Source: Pampus argenteus (Eukaryota; Chordata; Actinopteri; Scombriformes; Stromateidae). Taken from it: a DNA stretch of 64,000 nucleotides. The notes beneath the pieces are model-generated. The model was not told the DNA's origin. It searched no databases and was given only the letters and a program-made list of their open reading frames with translations. Below are positions 23,636 to 38,067 of this stretch, in pieces. A program made the position numbers and the translations under genes. Each line of letters begins with the position of its first letter. Position 1 is the first letter of the stretch. The DNA lies in NCBI GenBank assembly GCA_036937835.1, contig CM072877.1, forward strand, positions 1,214,001 through 1,278,000, in the 5' to 3' direction.

Positions 23636-24480
23636 TTGTTGATGGCAAACATGGTTTTGATTGAAAATATTGCTCCTTGTTTAAGAAAAACTGTAGTTGT
23701 CAGTTTTGGCCTGAGAGAAAGCTATTTTTACAAATGTTACAGTAAAAGCTGCAGGAAGCTCTCAGAAGTTATTTTTGGGCTCCTAATCATTAGAAATCAG
23801 TTCCTTGTTGATGGCAAACATGGTTTTGATTGAAAATATTGCTCCTTGTTTAAGAAAAACTGTAGTTGTCAGTTTTGGCCTGAGAGAAAGCTATTTTTAC
23901 AAATGTTACAGTAAAAGCTGCAGGAAGCTCTCAGAAGTGAGTTTTTTGGTCCTAATCATTAGAAATCAGTTACTTGTTGATGGCAAACATGGTTTTGATT
24001 GAAAATATTGCTCCTTGTTTAAGAAAAACTGTAGTTGTCAGTTTTGGCCTGAGAGAAAGCTATTTTTACAAATGTTACAGTAAAAGCTGCCGGAAGCTCT
24101 CAGAAGTGAGTTTTTTGGTCCTAATCATTAGAAATCAGTTACTTGTTGATGGCAAACATGGTTTTGATTGAAAATATTGCTCCTTGTTTAAGAAAAACTG
24201 TAGTTGTCAGTTTTGGCCTGAGAGAAAGCTACTGTTACAAATGTTACAGTAAAAGCTGCAGGAAGCTCTCAGAAGTTTTTTTTGGGCTCCTAATCATTAG
24301 AAATCAGTTACTTGTTGATGGCAAACATGGTTTTGATTGAAAATATTGCTCCTTGTTTAAGAAAAACTGTAGTTGTCAGTTTTGGCCTGAGAGAAAGCTA
24401 TTTTTACAAATGTTACAGTAAAAGCTGCAGGAAGCTCTCAGAAGTTTTTTTTGGGCTCCTAATCATTAGAAATCAGTTAC
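23636..24480 (+). repeat. Five-monomer higher-order block, copy 3
   Basis: Same block as at 41 and 1901, with CAGTTCCTTG and GCTGCCGG retained. The monomer at 24143 has CTACTGTTAC where the other copies have CTATTGTTAC. Similarity to copy 2 extends on both sides, from about 23298 to 24819 against 1563 to 3084. Confidence 0.87.
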
Positions 24481-26681
24481 TTGTTGATGGCAAACATGGT
24501 TTTGATTGAAAATATTGCTCCTTGTTTAAGAAAAACTGTAGTTGTCAGTTTTGGCCTGAGACAAAGCTATTTTTACAAATGTTACAGTAAAAGCTGCAGG
24601 AAGCTCTCAGAAGTGAGTTTTTTTGGTCCTAATCATCAGAAATCAGTTACTTGTTGATGGCAAACATGGTTTTGATTGAAAATATTGCTCCTTGTTTAAG
24701 AAAAACTGTAGTTGTCAGTTTTGGCCTGAGACAAAGCTGTTTTTACAAATGTTACAGTAAAAGCTGCAGGAAGCTCTCAGAAGTGAGTTTTTTGGTCCTA
24801 ATCATTATAAATCAGTTACTTGTTGATGGCAAACATGGTTTTGATTGAAAATATTGCTCCTTGTTTAAGAAAAACTGTAGTTGTCAGTTTTGGCCTGAGA
24901 GAAAGCTATTTTTACAAATGTTACAGTAAAAGCTGCAGGAAGCTCTCAGAAGTTATTTTTGGGCTCCTAATCATTAGAAATCAGTTACTTGTTGATGGCA
25001 AACATGGTTTTGATTGAAAATATTGCTCATTGTTTAAGAAAAACTGTAGTTGTCAGTTTTGGCCTGAGACAAAGCTATTTTTACAAATGTTACAGTAAAA
25101 GCTGCAGGAAGCTCTCAGAAGTGAGTTTTTTGGTCCTAATCATTAGAAATCAGTTACTTGTTGATGGCAAACATGGTTTTGATTGAAAATATTGCTCCTT
25201 GTTTAAGAAAAACTGTAGTTGTCAGTTTTGGCCTGAGACAAAGTTATTTTTACAAATGTTACAGTAAAAGCTGCAGGAAGCTCTCAGAAGTGAGTTTTTT
25301 TGGTCCTAATCATTAGAAATCAGTTACTTGTTGATGGCAAACATGGTTTTGATTGAAAATATTGCTCCTTGTTTAAGAAAAACTGTAGTTGTCAGTTTTG
25401 GCCTGAGAGAAAGCTATTTTTACAAATGTTACAGTAAAAGCTGCAGGAAGATCTCAGAAGTTATTTTTGGGCTCCTAATCATTAGAAATCAGTTACTTGT
25501 TGATGGCAAACATGGTTTTGATTGAAAATATTGCTCCTTGTTTAAGAAAAACTGTAGTTGTCAGTTTTGGCCTGAGACAAAGCTATTTTTACCAATGTTA
25601 CAGTAAAAGCTGCAGGAAGCTCTCAGAAGTGAGTTTTTTGGTCCTAATCATTAGAAATCAGTTACTTGTTGATGGCAAACATGGTTTTGATTGAAAATAT
25701 TGCTCCTTGTTTAAGAAAAACTGTAGTTGTCAGTTTTGGCCTGAGACAAAGTTATTTTTCTAAATGTTACAGTAAAAGCTGCAGGAAGCTCTCAGAAGTG
25801 AGTTTTTTTGGTCCTAATCATTAGAAATCAGTTACTTGTTGATGGCAAACATGGTTTTGATTGAAAATATTGCTCCTTGTTTAAGAAAAACTGTAGTTGT
25901 CAGTTTTGGCCTGAAAGAAAGCTATTTTTACAAATGTTACAGTAAAAGCTGCAGGAAGCTCTCAGAAGTTATTTTTGGGCTCCTAATCATTAGAAATCAG
26001 TTACTTGTTGATGGCAAACATGGTTTTGATTGAAAATATTGCTCCTTGTTTAAGAAAACCTGTAGTTGTCAGTTTTGGCCTGAGACAAAGCTATTTTTAC
26101 AAATGTTACAGTAAAAGCTGCAGGAAGCTCTCAGAAGTGAGTTTTTTGGTCCTAATCATTAGAAATCAGTTACTTGTTGATGGCAAACATGGTTTTGATT
26201 GAAAATATTGCTCCTTGTTTAAGAAAAACTGTAGTTGTCAGTTTTGGCCTGAGAGAAAGCTATTTTTACAAATGTTACAGTAAAAGCTGCAGGAAGCTCT
26301 CAGAAGTTTTTTTTGGGCTCCTAATCATTAGAAATCAGTTACTTGTTGATGGCAAACATGGTTTTGATTGAAAATATTGCTCCTTGTTTAAGAAAAACTG
26401 TAGTTGTCAGTTTTGGCCTGAGACAAAGCTATTTTTACAAATGTTACAGTAAAAGCTGCAGGAAGCTCTCAGAAGTGAGTTTTTTGGTCCTAATCATTAG
26501 AAATCAGTTACTTGTTGATGGCAAACATGGTTTTGATTGAAAATATTGCTCCTTGTTTAAGAAAAACTGTAGTTGTCAGTTTTGGCCTGAGAGAAAGCTA
26601 TTTTTACAAATGTTACAGTAAAAGCTGCAGGAAGCTCTCAGAAGTTTTTTTTTGGGCTCCTAATCATTAGAAATCAGTTAC

Positions 26682-29627
26682 TTGTTGATGGCAAACATGG
26701 TTTTGATTGAAAATATTGCTCCTTGTTTAAGAAAAACTGTAGTTGTCAGTTTTGGCCAGAGAGAAAGCTATTTTTACAAATGTTACAGTCAAAGCTGCAG
26801 GAAGCTCTCAGAAGTTATTTTTGGGCTCCTCATCATTAGAAATCAGTTACTTGTTGATGGCAAACATGGTTTTGATTGAAAATATTGCTCCTTGTTTAAG
26901 AAAAACTGTAGTTGTCAGTTTTGGCCTGAGACAAAGCTATTTTTTACCAATGTTACAGTAAAAGCTGCAGGAAGCTCTCAGAAGTGAGTTTTTTGGTCCT
27001 AATCATTAGAAATCAGTTACTTGTTGATGGCAAACATGGTTTTGATTAAAAATATTGCTCCTTGTTTAAGAAAAACTGTAGTTGTCAGTTTTGGCCTGAG
27101 AGAAAGCTATTTTTACAAATGTTACAGTAAAAGCTGCAGGAAGCTCTCAGAAGTGAGTTCTTTGGTCCTAATCATTAGAAATCAGTTACTTGTTGATGGC
27201 AAACATGGTTTTGATTGAAAATATTGCTCCTGGTTTAAGAAAAACTGTAGTTGTCAGTTTTGGCCAGAGAGAAAGCTATTTTTACAAATGTTACAGTAAA
27301 AGCTGCAGGAAGCTCTCAGAAGTGAGTTTTTTGGTCCTAATCATTAGAAATCAGTTACTTGTTGATGGCAAACATGGTTTTGATTGAAAATATTGCTCCT
27401 TGTTTAAGAAAAACTGTAGTTGTCAGTTTTGGCCTGAGAGAAAGCTATTTTTACAAATGTTACAGTAAAAGCTTCAGGAAGCTCTCAGAAGTGAGTTTTT
27501 TGGTCCTAATCATTAGAAATCAGTTACTTGTTGATGGCAAATGTGGTTTTAAATGAAAATATTGGTCCTTGTTTAAGAAAAACTGTAATTGTCAGTTTTG
27601 GCCTGAGAGAAAGCTATTTGTACAAATGTTACAGTAAAAGCTGCAGGAAGCTCTCAGAAGTGAGTTTTTTGGTCCTAATCATTAGAAATCAGTTACTTGT
27701 TGATGGCAAACATGGTTTTGATTGAAAATATTGCTCCTTGTTTAAGAAAAACTGTAATTGTCAGTTTTGGCCTGAGAGAAAGCAATTTTTACAAATGTTA
27801 CAGTAAAAGCTGCAGGAAGCTCTCAGAAGTGAGTTTTTTGGTCCTAATCATTAGAAATCAGTTACTTGTTGATGGCAAACATGGTTTTGATTGAAAATAT
27901 TGCTCCTTGCTAAGAAAAACTGTAGTTGTCAGCTTTGGCCTGAGAGAAAGCTATTTTTACAAATGTTACAGTAAAAGCTGCAGGAAGCTCTCAGAAGTGA
28001 GTTTTTTGGTCCTAATCATTAGAAATCAGTTACTTGTTGATGGCAAACATGGTTTTGATTGAAAATATTGCTCCTTGTTTAAGAAAAACTGTAGTTGTCA
28101 GTTTTGGCCTGAGAGAAAGCTATTTTTACAAATGTTACAGTAAAAGCTGCAGGAAGCTCTCAGAAGTGAGTTTTTTGGTCCTAATGATTAGAAATCAGTT
28201 ACTTGTTGATGGCAAACATGGTTTTGATTGAAAATTTTGCTCCTTGTTTAAGAAAAACTATAGTTGTCAGTTTTGGGCTTCTCTCGCCCAGAGAAAGCTA
28301 TTTTTACAAATGTTACAGTAAAAGCTGCAGGAAGCTCTCAGAAGTGAGTTTTTTGGTCCTAATCATTAGAAATTGGTTACTTGTTGATGGCAAACATGGT
28401 TTTGATTGAAAATATGGCTCCTTGTTTAAGAAAAACTATAGTTGTCAGTTTTGGCCTTCTCTCGCCGAGAGAAAGCTATTTTTACAAATGTTACAGTAAA
28501 AGCTGCAGGAAGCTCTCAGAAGTGAGTTTTTTGGTCCTAATCATTAGAAATTAGTTACTTGTTGATGGCAAACATGGTTTTAATTGAAAATATGGCTCCT
28601 TGTTTAAGAAAAACTATAGTTGTCAGTTTTGGGCTTCTCTCGCCGAGAGAAAGCTATTTTTACAAATGTTACAGTAAAAGCTGAAGGAAGCTCTCAGAAG
28701 TGAGTTTTTTGGTCCTAATCATTAGAAATTAGTTACTTGTTGATGGCAAACCTGGTTTTGATTGAAAATATTGCTCCTTGTTTAAGAAAAACTATAGTTG
28801 TCAGTTTTGGGCTTCTCTCGCCCAGAGAAAGCTATTTTTACAAATGTTACAGTAAAAGCTGCAGAAAGCTCTCAGAAGTGAGTTTTTTGGTCCTAATCAT
28901 TAGAAATTAGTTACTTGTTGATGGCAAACATGGTTTTGATTGAAAATATGGCTCCTTGTTTAAGAAAAACTATAGTTGTCAGTTTTGGGCTTCTCTCGCC
29001 GAGAGAAAGCTATTTTTACAAATGTTACAGTAAAAGCTGTAGGAAGCTCTCAGAAGTGAGTTTTTTGGTCCTAATCATTAGAAATTAGTTACTTGTTGAT
29101 GGCAAACATGGTTTTGATTGAAAATTTTGCTCCTTGTTTACGAAAAACTATAGTTGTCAGTTTTGGGCTTCTCTCGCCGAGAGAAAGCTATTTTTTACAA
29201 ATGTTAAAGTAAAAGCTGCAGGAAGCTCTCAGAAGTGAGTTTTTTGGTCCTAATCATTAGAAATTAGTTACTTGTTGATGGCAAACCTGGTTTTGATTGA
29301 AAATATTGCTCCTTGTTTAAGAAAAACTATAGTTGTCAGTTTTGGGCTTCTCTCGCCCAGAGAAAGCTATTTTTACAAATGTTACAGTAAAAGCTGCAGA
29401 AAGCTCTCAGAAGTGAGTTTTTTGGTCCTAATCATTAGAAATTAGTTACTTGTTGATGGCAAACATGGTTTTGATTGAAAATATGGCTCCTTGTTTAAGA
29501 AAAACTATAGTTGTCAGTTTTGGCCTTCTCTCGCCGAGAGAAAGCTATTTTTACAAATGTTACAGTAAAAGCTGCAGGAAGCTCTCAGAAGTGAGTTTTT
29601 TGGTTCTAATCATTAGAAATTAGTTAG
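26682..29627 (+). repeat. Duplicate of 8330-11968 (A/B border segment)
   Basis: Variant order matches 8330 onward at an offset of 18,352 bp. Shared markers are CTCATCATTAG, GATTAAAAAT, CTCCTGG, GCTTCAGG and GGCAAATGTGG. After about 28203 the offset is 18,015 bp because two monomers (337 bp) present at about 9851-10187 are missing here. B-part markers shared in order are ATTGGTTAC, TTTTAATTG, GCTGAAGG, CAAACCTGG, GCAGAAAG, TTTACGAAAAAC and GTTAAAGTAAAAG. Two further B monomers with CCTCATCATT (356 bp) occur only in the first copy. Confidence 0.88.
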
Positions 29628-32600
29628 TTGTTGATGGCAAACATGGTTTTGATTGAAAATATTGCTCCTTGTTTAAGAAAAACTATAGTTGTCAGTTTTG
29701 GCCTTCTCTCGCCGAGAGAAAGCTATTTTTACAAATGTTACAGTAAAAGCTGTAGGAAGCTCTCAGAAGTGAGTTTTTTGGTCCTAATCATTAGAAATTA
29801 GTTACTTGTTGTTGGCAAACATGGTTTTGATTGAAAATATTGCTCCTTGTTTAAGAAAAACTATAGTTGTCAGTTTTGGCCTTCTCTCGCCGAGAGAAAG
29901 CTATTTTTACAAATGTTACAGTAAAAGCTGTAGGAAGCTCTCAGAAGTGAGTTTTTTGGTCCTAATCATTAGAAATTAGTTACTTGTTGATGGCAAACAT
30001 GGTTTTGATTGAAAATATTGCTCCTTGCTAAGAAAAACTGTAGTTGTCAGTTTTGGCCTGAGAGAAAGCTATTTTTACAAATGTTACAGTAAAAGCTGCA
30101 GGAAGCTCTCAGAAGTGAGTTTTTTGGTCCTAATCATTAGAAATCAGTTACATGTTGATGGCAAACATGGTTTTGATTGAAAATATTGCTCCTTGTTTAA
30201 GAAAAACTATAGTTGTCAGTTTTGGGCTTCTCTCGCCGAGAGAAAGCTATTTTTACAAATGTTACAGTAAAAGCTGCAGGAAGCTCTCAGAAGTGAGTTT
30301 TTTGGTCCTAATCATTAGAAACTAGTTACTTGTTTAAGGCAAACATGGTTTTGATTGAAAATTTTGCTCCTTGTTTAAGAAAAACTATAGTTGTGAGTTT
30401 TGGGCTTCTCTCGCCGAGAGAAAGCTATTTTTACAAATGTTACAGTAAAAGCTGCAGGAAGCTCTCAGAAGTGAGTTTTTTGGTTCTAATCATTAGAGAT
30501 TAGTTAGTTGTTGATGGCAAACATGGTTTTGATTGAAAATATTGCTCCTTGCTAAGAAAAACTGTAGTTGTCAGTTTTGGCCTGAGAGAAAGCTATTTTT
30601 ACAAATGTTACAGTAAAAGCTGCAGGAAGCTCTCAGAAGTGAGTTTTTTGGTCCTAATCATTAGAAATTAGTTACTTGTTGATGGCAAACATGGTTTTGA
30701 TTGAAAATATTGCTCCTTGTTTAAGAAAAACTATAGTTGTCAGTTTTGGGCTTCTCTCGCCGAGAGAAAGCTATTTTTACAAATGTTACAGTAAAAGCTG
30801 CAGGAAGCTCTCAGAAGTGAGTTTTTTGGTCCTAATCATTAGAAATTAGTTACTTGTTGATGGCAAACATGGTTTTAATTGAAAATATGGCTCCTTGTTT
30901 AAGAAAAACTATAGTTGTCAGTTTTGGGCTTCTCTCGCCGAGAGAAAGCTATTTTTACAAATGTTACAGTAAAAGCTGCAGGAAGCTCTCAGAAGTGAGT
31001 TTTTTGGTCCTAATCATTAGAAATTAGTTACTTGTTGATGGCAAACCTGGTTTTGATTGAAAATATGGCTCCTTGTTTAAGAAAAACTATAGTTGTCAGT
31101 TTTGGGCTTCTCTCGCCGAGAGAAAGCTATTTTTACAAATGTTACAGTAAAAGCTGCAGGAAGCTCTCAGAAGTGAGTTTTTTGGTCCTAATCATTAGAA
31201 ATCAGTTACTTGTTGATGGCAAACATGGTTTTGATTGAAAATATTGCTCCTTGCTAAGAAAAAATGTAGTTGTCAGTTTTGGCCTGAGAGAAAGCTTTTT
31301 TTTTACAAATGTTACAGTAAAAGCTGCAGGAAGCTCTCAGAAGTGAGTTTTTTGGTCCTAATCATTAGAAATCAGTTACATGTTGATGGCAAACATGGTT
31401 TTGATTGAAAATATTGCTCCTTGTTTAAGAAAAACTATAGTTGTCAGTTTTGGGCTTCTCTCGCCGAGAGAAAGCTATTTTTACAAATGTTACAGTAAAA
31501 GCTGCAGGAAGCTCTCAGAAGTGAGTTTTTTGGTCCTAATCATTAGAAATTAGTTACTTGTTTAAGGCAAACATGGTTTTGATTGAAAATTTTGCTCCTT
31601 GTTTAAGAAAAACTATAGTTGTCAGTTTTGGGCTTCTCTCGCCGAGAGAAAGCTATTTTTACAAATGTTACAGTAAAAGCTGAAGGAAGCTCTCAGAAGT
31701 GAGTTTTTTGGTCCTAATCATTAGAAATTAGTTACTTGTTTAAGGCAAACATGGTTTTGATTGAAAATTTTGCTCCTTGTTTAAGAAAAACTATAGTTGT
31801 CATTTTTGGGCTTCTCTCGCCGAGAGAAAGCTATTTTTACAAATGTTACAGTAAAAGCTGCAGGAAGCTCTCAGAAGTGAGTTTTTTGGTCCTAATCATT
31901 AGAAATCAGTTACTTGTTGATGGCAGACATGGTTTTGATTGAAAATTTTGCTCCTTGTTTAAGAAAAACTATAGTTGTCAGTTTTGGGCTTCTCTCGCCG
32001 AGAGAAAGCTATTTTTGCAAATGTTACAGTAAAAGCTGAAGGAAGCTCTCAGAAGTGAGTTTTTAGGTCCTAATCATTAGAAATTAGTTACTTGTTGATG
32101 GCAAACATGGTTTTAATTGAAAATATGGCTCCTTGTTTAAGAAAAACTATAGTTGTCAGTTTTGGGCTTCTCTCGCCGAGAGAAAGCTATTTTTAAAAAA
32201 TGTTACAGTAAAAGCTGAAGGAAGCTCTCAGAAGTGAGTTTTTTGGTCCTAATCATTAGAAATTAGTTACTTGTTGATGGCAAACATGGTTTTGATTGAA
32301 AATTTTGCTCCTTGTTTACGAAAAAGTATAGTTGTCAGTTTTGGGCTTCTCTCGCCGAGAGAAAGCTATTTTTTACAAATGTTACAGTAAAAGCTGCAGG
32401 AAGCTCTCAGAAGTGAGTTTTTTGGTCCTAATCATTAGAAATCAGTTACTTGTTGATGGCAAACATGGTTTTGATTGAAAATATTGCTCCTTGTTTAAGA
32501 AAAACTATAGTTGTCAGTTTTGGCCTTCTCTCGCCGAGAGAAAGCTAATTTTACAAATGTTACAGTAAAAGCTGTAGGAAGCTCTCAGAAGTGAGTTTTT

Positions 32601-33498
32601 TGGTCCTAATCATTAGAAATCAGTTACTTGTTGATGGCAAACATGGTTTTGATTGAAAATATTGCTCCTTGCTAAGAAAAACTGTAGTTGTCAGTTTTGG
32701 CCTGAGAGAAAGCTATTTTTACAAATGTTACAGTAAAAGCTGCAGGAAGCTCTCAGAAGTGAGTTTTTTGGTTCTAATCATTAGAAATTAGTTAGTTGTG
32801 GATGGCAAACATGGTTTTGATTGAAAATATTGCTCCTTGTTTAAGAAAAACTATAGTTGTCAGTTTTGGCCTTCTCTCGCCGAGAGAAAGCTAATTTTAC
32901 AAATGTTACAGTAAAAGCTGTAGGAAGCTCTCAGAAGTGAGTTTTTTGGTCCTAATCATTAGAAATCAGTTACTTGTTGATGGCAAACATGGTTTTGATT
33001 GAAAATATTGCTCCTTGCTAAGAAAAACTGTAGTTGTCAGTTTTGGCCTGAGAGAAAGCTATTTTTACAAATGTTACAGTAAAAGCTGCAGGAAGCTCTC
33101 AGAAGTGAGTTTTTTGGTCCTAATCATTAGAAATCAGTTACATGTTGATGGCAAACATGGTTTTGATTGAAAATATTGCTCCTTGTTTAAGAAAAACTAT
33201 AGTTGTCAGTTTTGGGCTTCTCTCGCCGAGAGAAAGCTATTTTTACAAATGTTACAGTAAAAGCTGCAGGAAGCTCTCAGAAGTGAGTTTTTTGGTCCTA
33301 ATCATTAGAAATCAGTTACTTGTTGATGGCAAACATGGTTTTGATTGAAAATATTGCTCCTTGTTTAAGAAAAACTATAGTTGTCAGTTTTAGGCTTCTC
33401 TCGCCGAGAGAAAGCTATTTTTACAAATGTTACAGTAAAAGCTGCAGGAAGCTCTCAGAAGTTTTTTTTTGGGCTCCTAATCATTAGAAATCAGTTAC
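28203..33498 (+). repeat. B-rich domain 2
   Basis: About 25 B-length and 5 A-length monomers (A-length near 29984, 30508, 31210, 32627 and 32973). The first part copies B-rich domain 1. The second part shares its markers (TTACATGTTG, ACTAGTTACTTGTTTAAGG, GAGATTAGTTAG, AAAAAATGTAG, GCTAATTTTAC) but with a different number and order of monomers. The two domains therefore diverged by internal rearrangement after duplication. The right border is abrupt: the last B monomer ends in a nine-T junction typical of A units. Confidence 0.88.
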
Positions 33499-35698
33499 TT
33501 GTTGATGGCAAACATGGTTTTGATTGAAAATATTGCTCCTTGTTTAAGAAAAACTGTAGTTGTCAGTTTTGGCCTGAGAGAAAGCTATTTTTACAAATGT
33601 TACAGTAAAAGCTGCAGGAAGATCTCAGAAGTTATTTTTGGGCTCCTAATCATTAGAAATCAGTTACTTGTTGATGGCAAACATGGTTTTGATTGAAAAT
33701 ATTGCTCCTTGTTTAAGAAAAACTGTAGTTGTCAGTTTTGGCCTGAGACAAAGCTATTTTTACCAATGTTACAGTAAAAGCTGCAGGAAGCTCTCAGAAG
33801 TGAGTTTTTTGGTCCTAATCATTAGAAATCAGTTACTTGTTGATGGCAAACATGGTTTTGATTGAAAATATTGCTCCTTGTTTAAGAAAAACTGTAGTTG
33901 TCAGTTTTGGCCTGAGACAAAGTTATTTTTACAAATGTTACAGTAAAAGCTGCAGGAAGCTCTCAGAAGTGAGTTTTTTTGGTCCTAATCATTAGAAATC
34001 AGTTACTTGTTGATGGCAAACATGGTTTTGATTGAAAATATTGCTCCTTGTTTAAGAAAAACTGTAGTTGTCAGTTTTGGCCTGAAAGAAAGCTATTTTT
34101 TACAAATGTTACAGTAAAAGCTGCAGGAAGCTCTCAGAAGTTATTTTTGGGCTCCTAATCATTAGAAATCAGTTACTTGTTGATGGCAAACATGGTTTTG
34201 ATTGAAAATATTGCTCCTTGTTTAAGAAAACCTGTAGTTGTCAGTTTTGGCCTGAGACAAAGCTATTTTTACAAATGTTACAGTAAAAGCTGCAGGAAGC
34301 TCTCAGAAGTGAGTTTTTTGGTCCTAATCATTAGAAATCAGTTACTTGTTGATGGCAAACATGGTTTTGATTGAAAATATTGCTCCTTGTTTAAGAAAAA
34401 CTGTAGTTGTCAGTTTTGGCCTGAGAGAAAGCTATTTTTACAAATGTCACAGTAAAAGCTGCAGGAAGCTCTCAGAAGTTTTTTTTGGGCTCCTAATCAT
34501 TAGAAATCAGTTACTTGTTGATAGCAAACATGGTTTTGATTGAAAATATTGCTCCTTGTTTAAGAAAAACTGTAGTTGTCAGTTTTGGCCTGAGAGAAAG
34601 CTATTTTTACAAATGTTACAGTAAAAGCTGCAGGAAGCTCTCAGAAGTTATTTTTGGGCTCCTAATCATTAGAAATCAGTTACTTGTTGATGGCAAACAT
34701 GGTTTTGATTGAAAATATTGCTCATTGTTTAAGAAAAACTGTAGTTGTCAGTTTTGGCCTGAGACAAAGCTATTTTTACAAATGTTACAGTAAAAGCTGC
34801 AGGAAGCTCTCAGAAGTGAGTTTTTTGGTCCTAATCATTAGAAATCAGTTACTTGTTGATGGCAAACATGGTTTTGATTGAAAATATTGCTCCTTGTTTA
34901 AGAAAAACTGTAGTTGTCAGTTTTGGCCTGAGACAAAGTTATTTTTACAAATGTTACAGTAAAAGCTGCAGGAAGCTCTCAGAAGTGAGTTTTTTTGGTC
35001 CTAATCATTAGAAATCAGTTACTTGTTGATGGCAAACATGGTTTTGATTGAAAATATTGCTCCTTGTTTAAGAAAAACTGTAGTTGTCAGTTTTGGCCTG
35101 AAAGAAAGCTATTTTTACAAATGTTACAGTAAAAGCTGCAGGAAGCTCTCAGAAGTTATTTTTGGGCTCCTAATCATTAGAAATCAGTTACTTGTTGATG
35201 GCAAACATGGTTTTGATTGAAAATATTGCTCCTTGTTTAAGAAAACCTGTAGTTGTCAGTTTTGGCCTGAGACAAAGCTATTTTTACAAATGTTACAGTA
35301 AAAGCTGCAGGAAGCTCTCAGAAGTGAGTTTTTTGGTCCTAATCATTAGAAATCAGTTACTTGTTGATGGCAAACATGGTTTTGATTGAAAATATTGCTC
35401 CTTGTTTAAGAAAAACTGTAGTTGTCAGTTTTGGCCTGAGAGAAAGCTATTTTTACAAATGTTACAGTAAAAGCTGCAGGAAGCTCTCAGAAGTTTTTTT
35501 TGGGCTCCTAATCATTAGAAATCAGTTACTTGTTGATGGCAAACATGGTTTTGATTGAAAATATTGCTCCTTGTTTAAGAAAAACTGTAGTTGTCAGTTT
35601 TGGCCTGAGAGAAAGCTATTTTTACAAATGTTACAGTAAAAGCTGCAGGAAGCTCTCAGAAGTGAGTTTTTTGGTCCTAATCATTAGAAATCAGTTAC

Positions 35699-38067
35699 TT
35701 GTTGATGGCAAACATGGTTTTGATTGAAAATATTGCTCCTTGTTTAAGAAAAACTGTAGTTGTCAGTTTTGGCCTGAGACAAAGCTATTTTTACAAATGT
35801 TACAGTAAAAGCTGCAGGAAGCTCTCAGAAGTGAGTTTTTTTGGTCCTAATCATCAGAAATCAGTTACTTGTTGATGGCAAACATGGTTTTGATTGAAAA
35901 TATTGCTCCTTGTTTAAGAAAAACTGTAGTTGTCAGTTTTGGCCTGAGACAAAGCTGTTTTTACAAATGTTACAGTAAAAGCTGCAGGAAGCTCTCAGAA
36001 GTGAGTTTTTTGGTCCTAATCATTATAAATCAGTTACTTGTTGATGGCAAACATGGTTTTGATTGAAAATATTGCCCCTTGTTTAATAAAAACTGTAGTT
36101 GTCAGTTTTGGCCTGAGAGAAAGCTATTTTTACAAATGTTACAGTAAAAGCTGCAGGAAGCTCTCAGAAGTGAGTTTTTTGGTCCTAATCATTATAAATC
36201 AGTTACTTGTTGATTGCAAACATGGTTTTGATTGAAAATATTGCCCCTTGTTTAATAAAAACTGTAGTTGTCAGTTTTGGCCTGAGAGAAAGCTATTTTT
36301 ACAAATGTTACAGTAAAAGCTGCAGGAAGCTCTCAGAAGTGAGTTTTTTGGTCCTAATCATTAGAAATCAGTTACTTGTTGATGGCAAACATGGTTTTGA
36401 TTGAAAATATTGCTCCTTGTTTAAGAAAAACTGTAGTTGTCAGTTTTGGCCTGAGAGAAAGCTATTTTTACAAATGTTACAGTAAAAGCTGCAGGAAGCT
36501 CTCAGAAGTGAGTTTTTTGGTCCTAATCATTAGAAATCAGTTACTTGTTGATGGCAAACATGGTTTTGATTGAAAATATTGCTCCTTGTTTAAGAAAAAC
36601 TGTAGTTGTCAGTTTTGGCCTGAGAGAAAGCTATTTTTACAAATGTTACAGTAAAAGCTGCAGGAAGATCTCAGAAGTTATTTTTGGGCTCCTAATCATT
36701 AGAAATCAGTTACTTGTTGATGGCAAACATGGTTTTGATTGAAAATATTGCTCCTTGTTTAAGAAAAACTGTAGTTGTCAGTTTTGGCCTGAGAGAAAGC
36801 TATTTTTACAAATGTTACAGTAAAAGCTGCAGGAAGATCTCAGAAGTTATTTTTGGGCTCCTAATCATTAGAAATCAGTTACTTGTTGATGGCAAACATG
36901 GTTTTGATTGAAAATATTGCTCCTTGTTTAAGAAAAACTGTAGTTGTCAGTTTTGGCCTGAGACAAAGCTATTTTTACCAATGTTACAGTAAAAGCTGCA
37001 GGAAGCTCTCAGAAGTGAGTTTTTTGGTCCTAATCATTAGAAATCAGTTACTTGTTGATGGCAAACATGGTTTTGATTGAAAATATTGCTCCTTGTTTAA
37101 GAAAAACTGTAGTTGTCAGTTTTGGCCTGAGACAAAGTTATTTTTACAAATGTTACAGTAAAAGCTGCAGGAAGCTCTCAGAAGTGAGTTTTTTTGGTCC
37201 TAATCATTAGAAATCAGTTACTTGTTGATGGCAAACATGGTTTTGATTGAAAATATTGCTCCTTGTTTAAGAAAAACTGTAGTTGTCAGTTTTGGCCTGA
37301 AAGAAAGCTATTTTTACAAATGTTACAGTAAAAGCTGCAGGAAGCTCTCAGAAGTTATTTTTGGGCTCCTAATCATTAGAAATCAGTTACTTGTTGATGG
37401 CAAACATGGTTTTGATTGAAAATATTGCTCCTTGTTTAAGAAAACCTGTAGTTGTCAGTTTTGGCCTGAGACAAAGCTATTTTTACAAATGTTACAGTAA
37501 AAGCTGCAGGAAGCTCTCAGAAGTGAGTTTTTTGGTCCTAATCATTAGAAATCAGTTACTTGTTGATGGCAAACATGGTTTTGATTGAAAATATTGCTCC
37601 TTGTTTAAGAAAAACTGTAGTTGTCAGTTTTGGCCTGAGAGAAAGCTATTTTTACAAATGTTACAGTAAAAGCTGCAGGAAGCTCTCAGAAGTTTTTTTT
37701 GGGCTCCTAATCATTAGAAATCAGTTACTTGTTGATGGCAAACATGGTTTTGATTGAAAATATTGCTCCTTGTTTAAGAAAAACTGTAGTTGTCAGTTTT
37801 GGCCTGAGAGAAAGCTATTTTTACAAATGTTACAGTAAAAGCTGCAGGAAGCTCTCAGAAGTGAGTTTTTTGGTCCTAATCATTAGAAATCAGTTACTTG
37901 TTGATGGCAAACATGGTTTTGATTGAAAATATTGCTCCTTGTTTAAGAAAAACTGTAGTTGTCAGTTTTGGCCTGAGAGAAAGCTATTTTTACAAATGTT
38001 ACAGTAAAAGCTGCAGGAAGCTCTCAGAAGTTTTTTTTTGGGCTCCTAATCATTAGAAATCAGTTAC
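35699..38067 (+). repeat. Duplicate of 2746-4945
   Basis: Shared markers in order are ATCATCAG, AGCTGTTTTTAC, ATTATAAATC with TTTAATAAAAAC, a double GGAAGATCTC, CCAATG, GGCCTGAAAG and AAAACCTGTAG. The offset is 32,953 bp up to the TTTAATAAAAAC monomer and 33,122 bp afterwards, because that monomer is duplicated here (36038 and 36207). The change of exactly 169 bp is one monomer. Confidence 0.87.

Larger units (their letters stand above)
15649..28202 (+). repeat. A domain 2
   Basis: Mostly A monomers, with a B trimer at 17848-18381 and a single B at 21089-21266. The first half is a large higher-order repeat with three copies, the units at 15115, 17848 and 21089. The second half (22283-28202) is a mosaic of blocks seen elsewhere. 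It includes the five-monomer block at 23636, the GGCCTGAAAG-led group at 25836 and the 26682 block that copies 8330 onward. Confidence 0.9.
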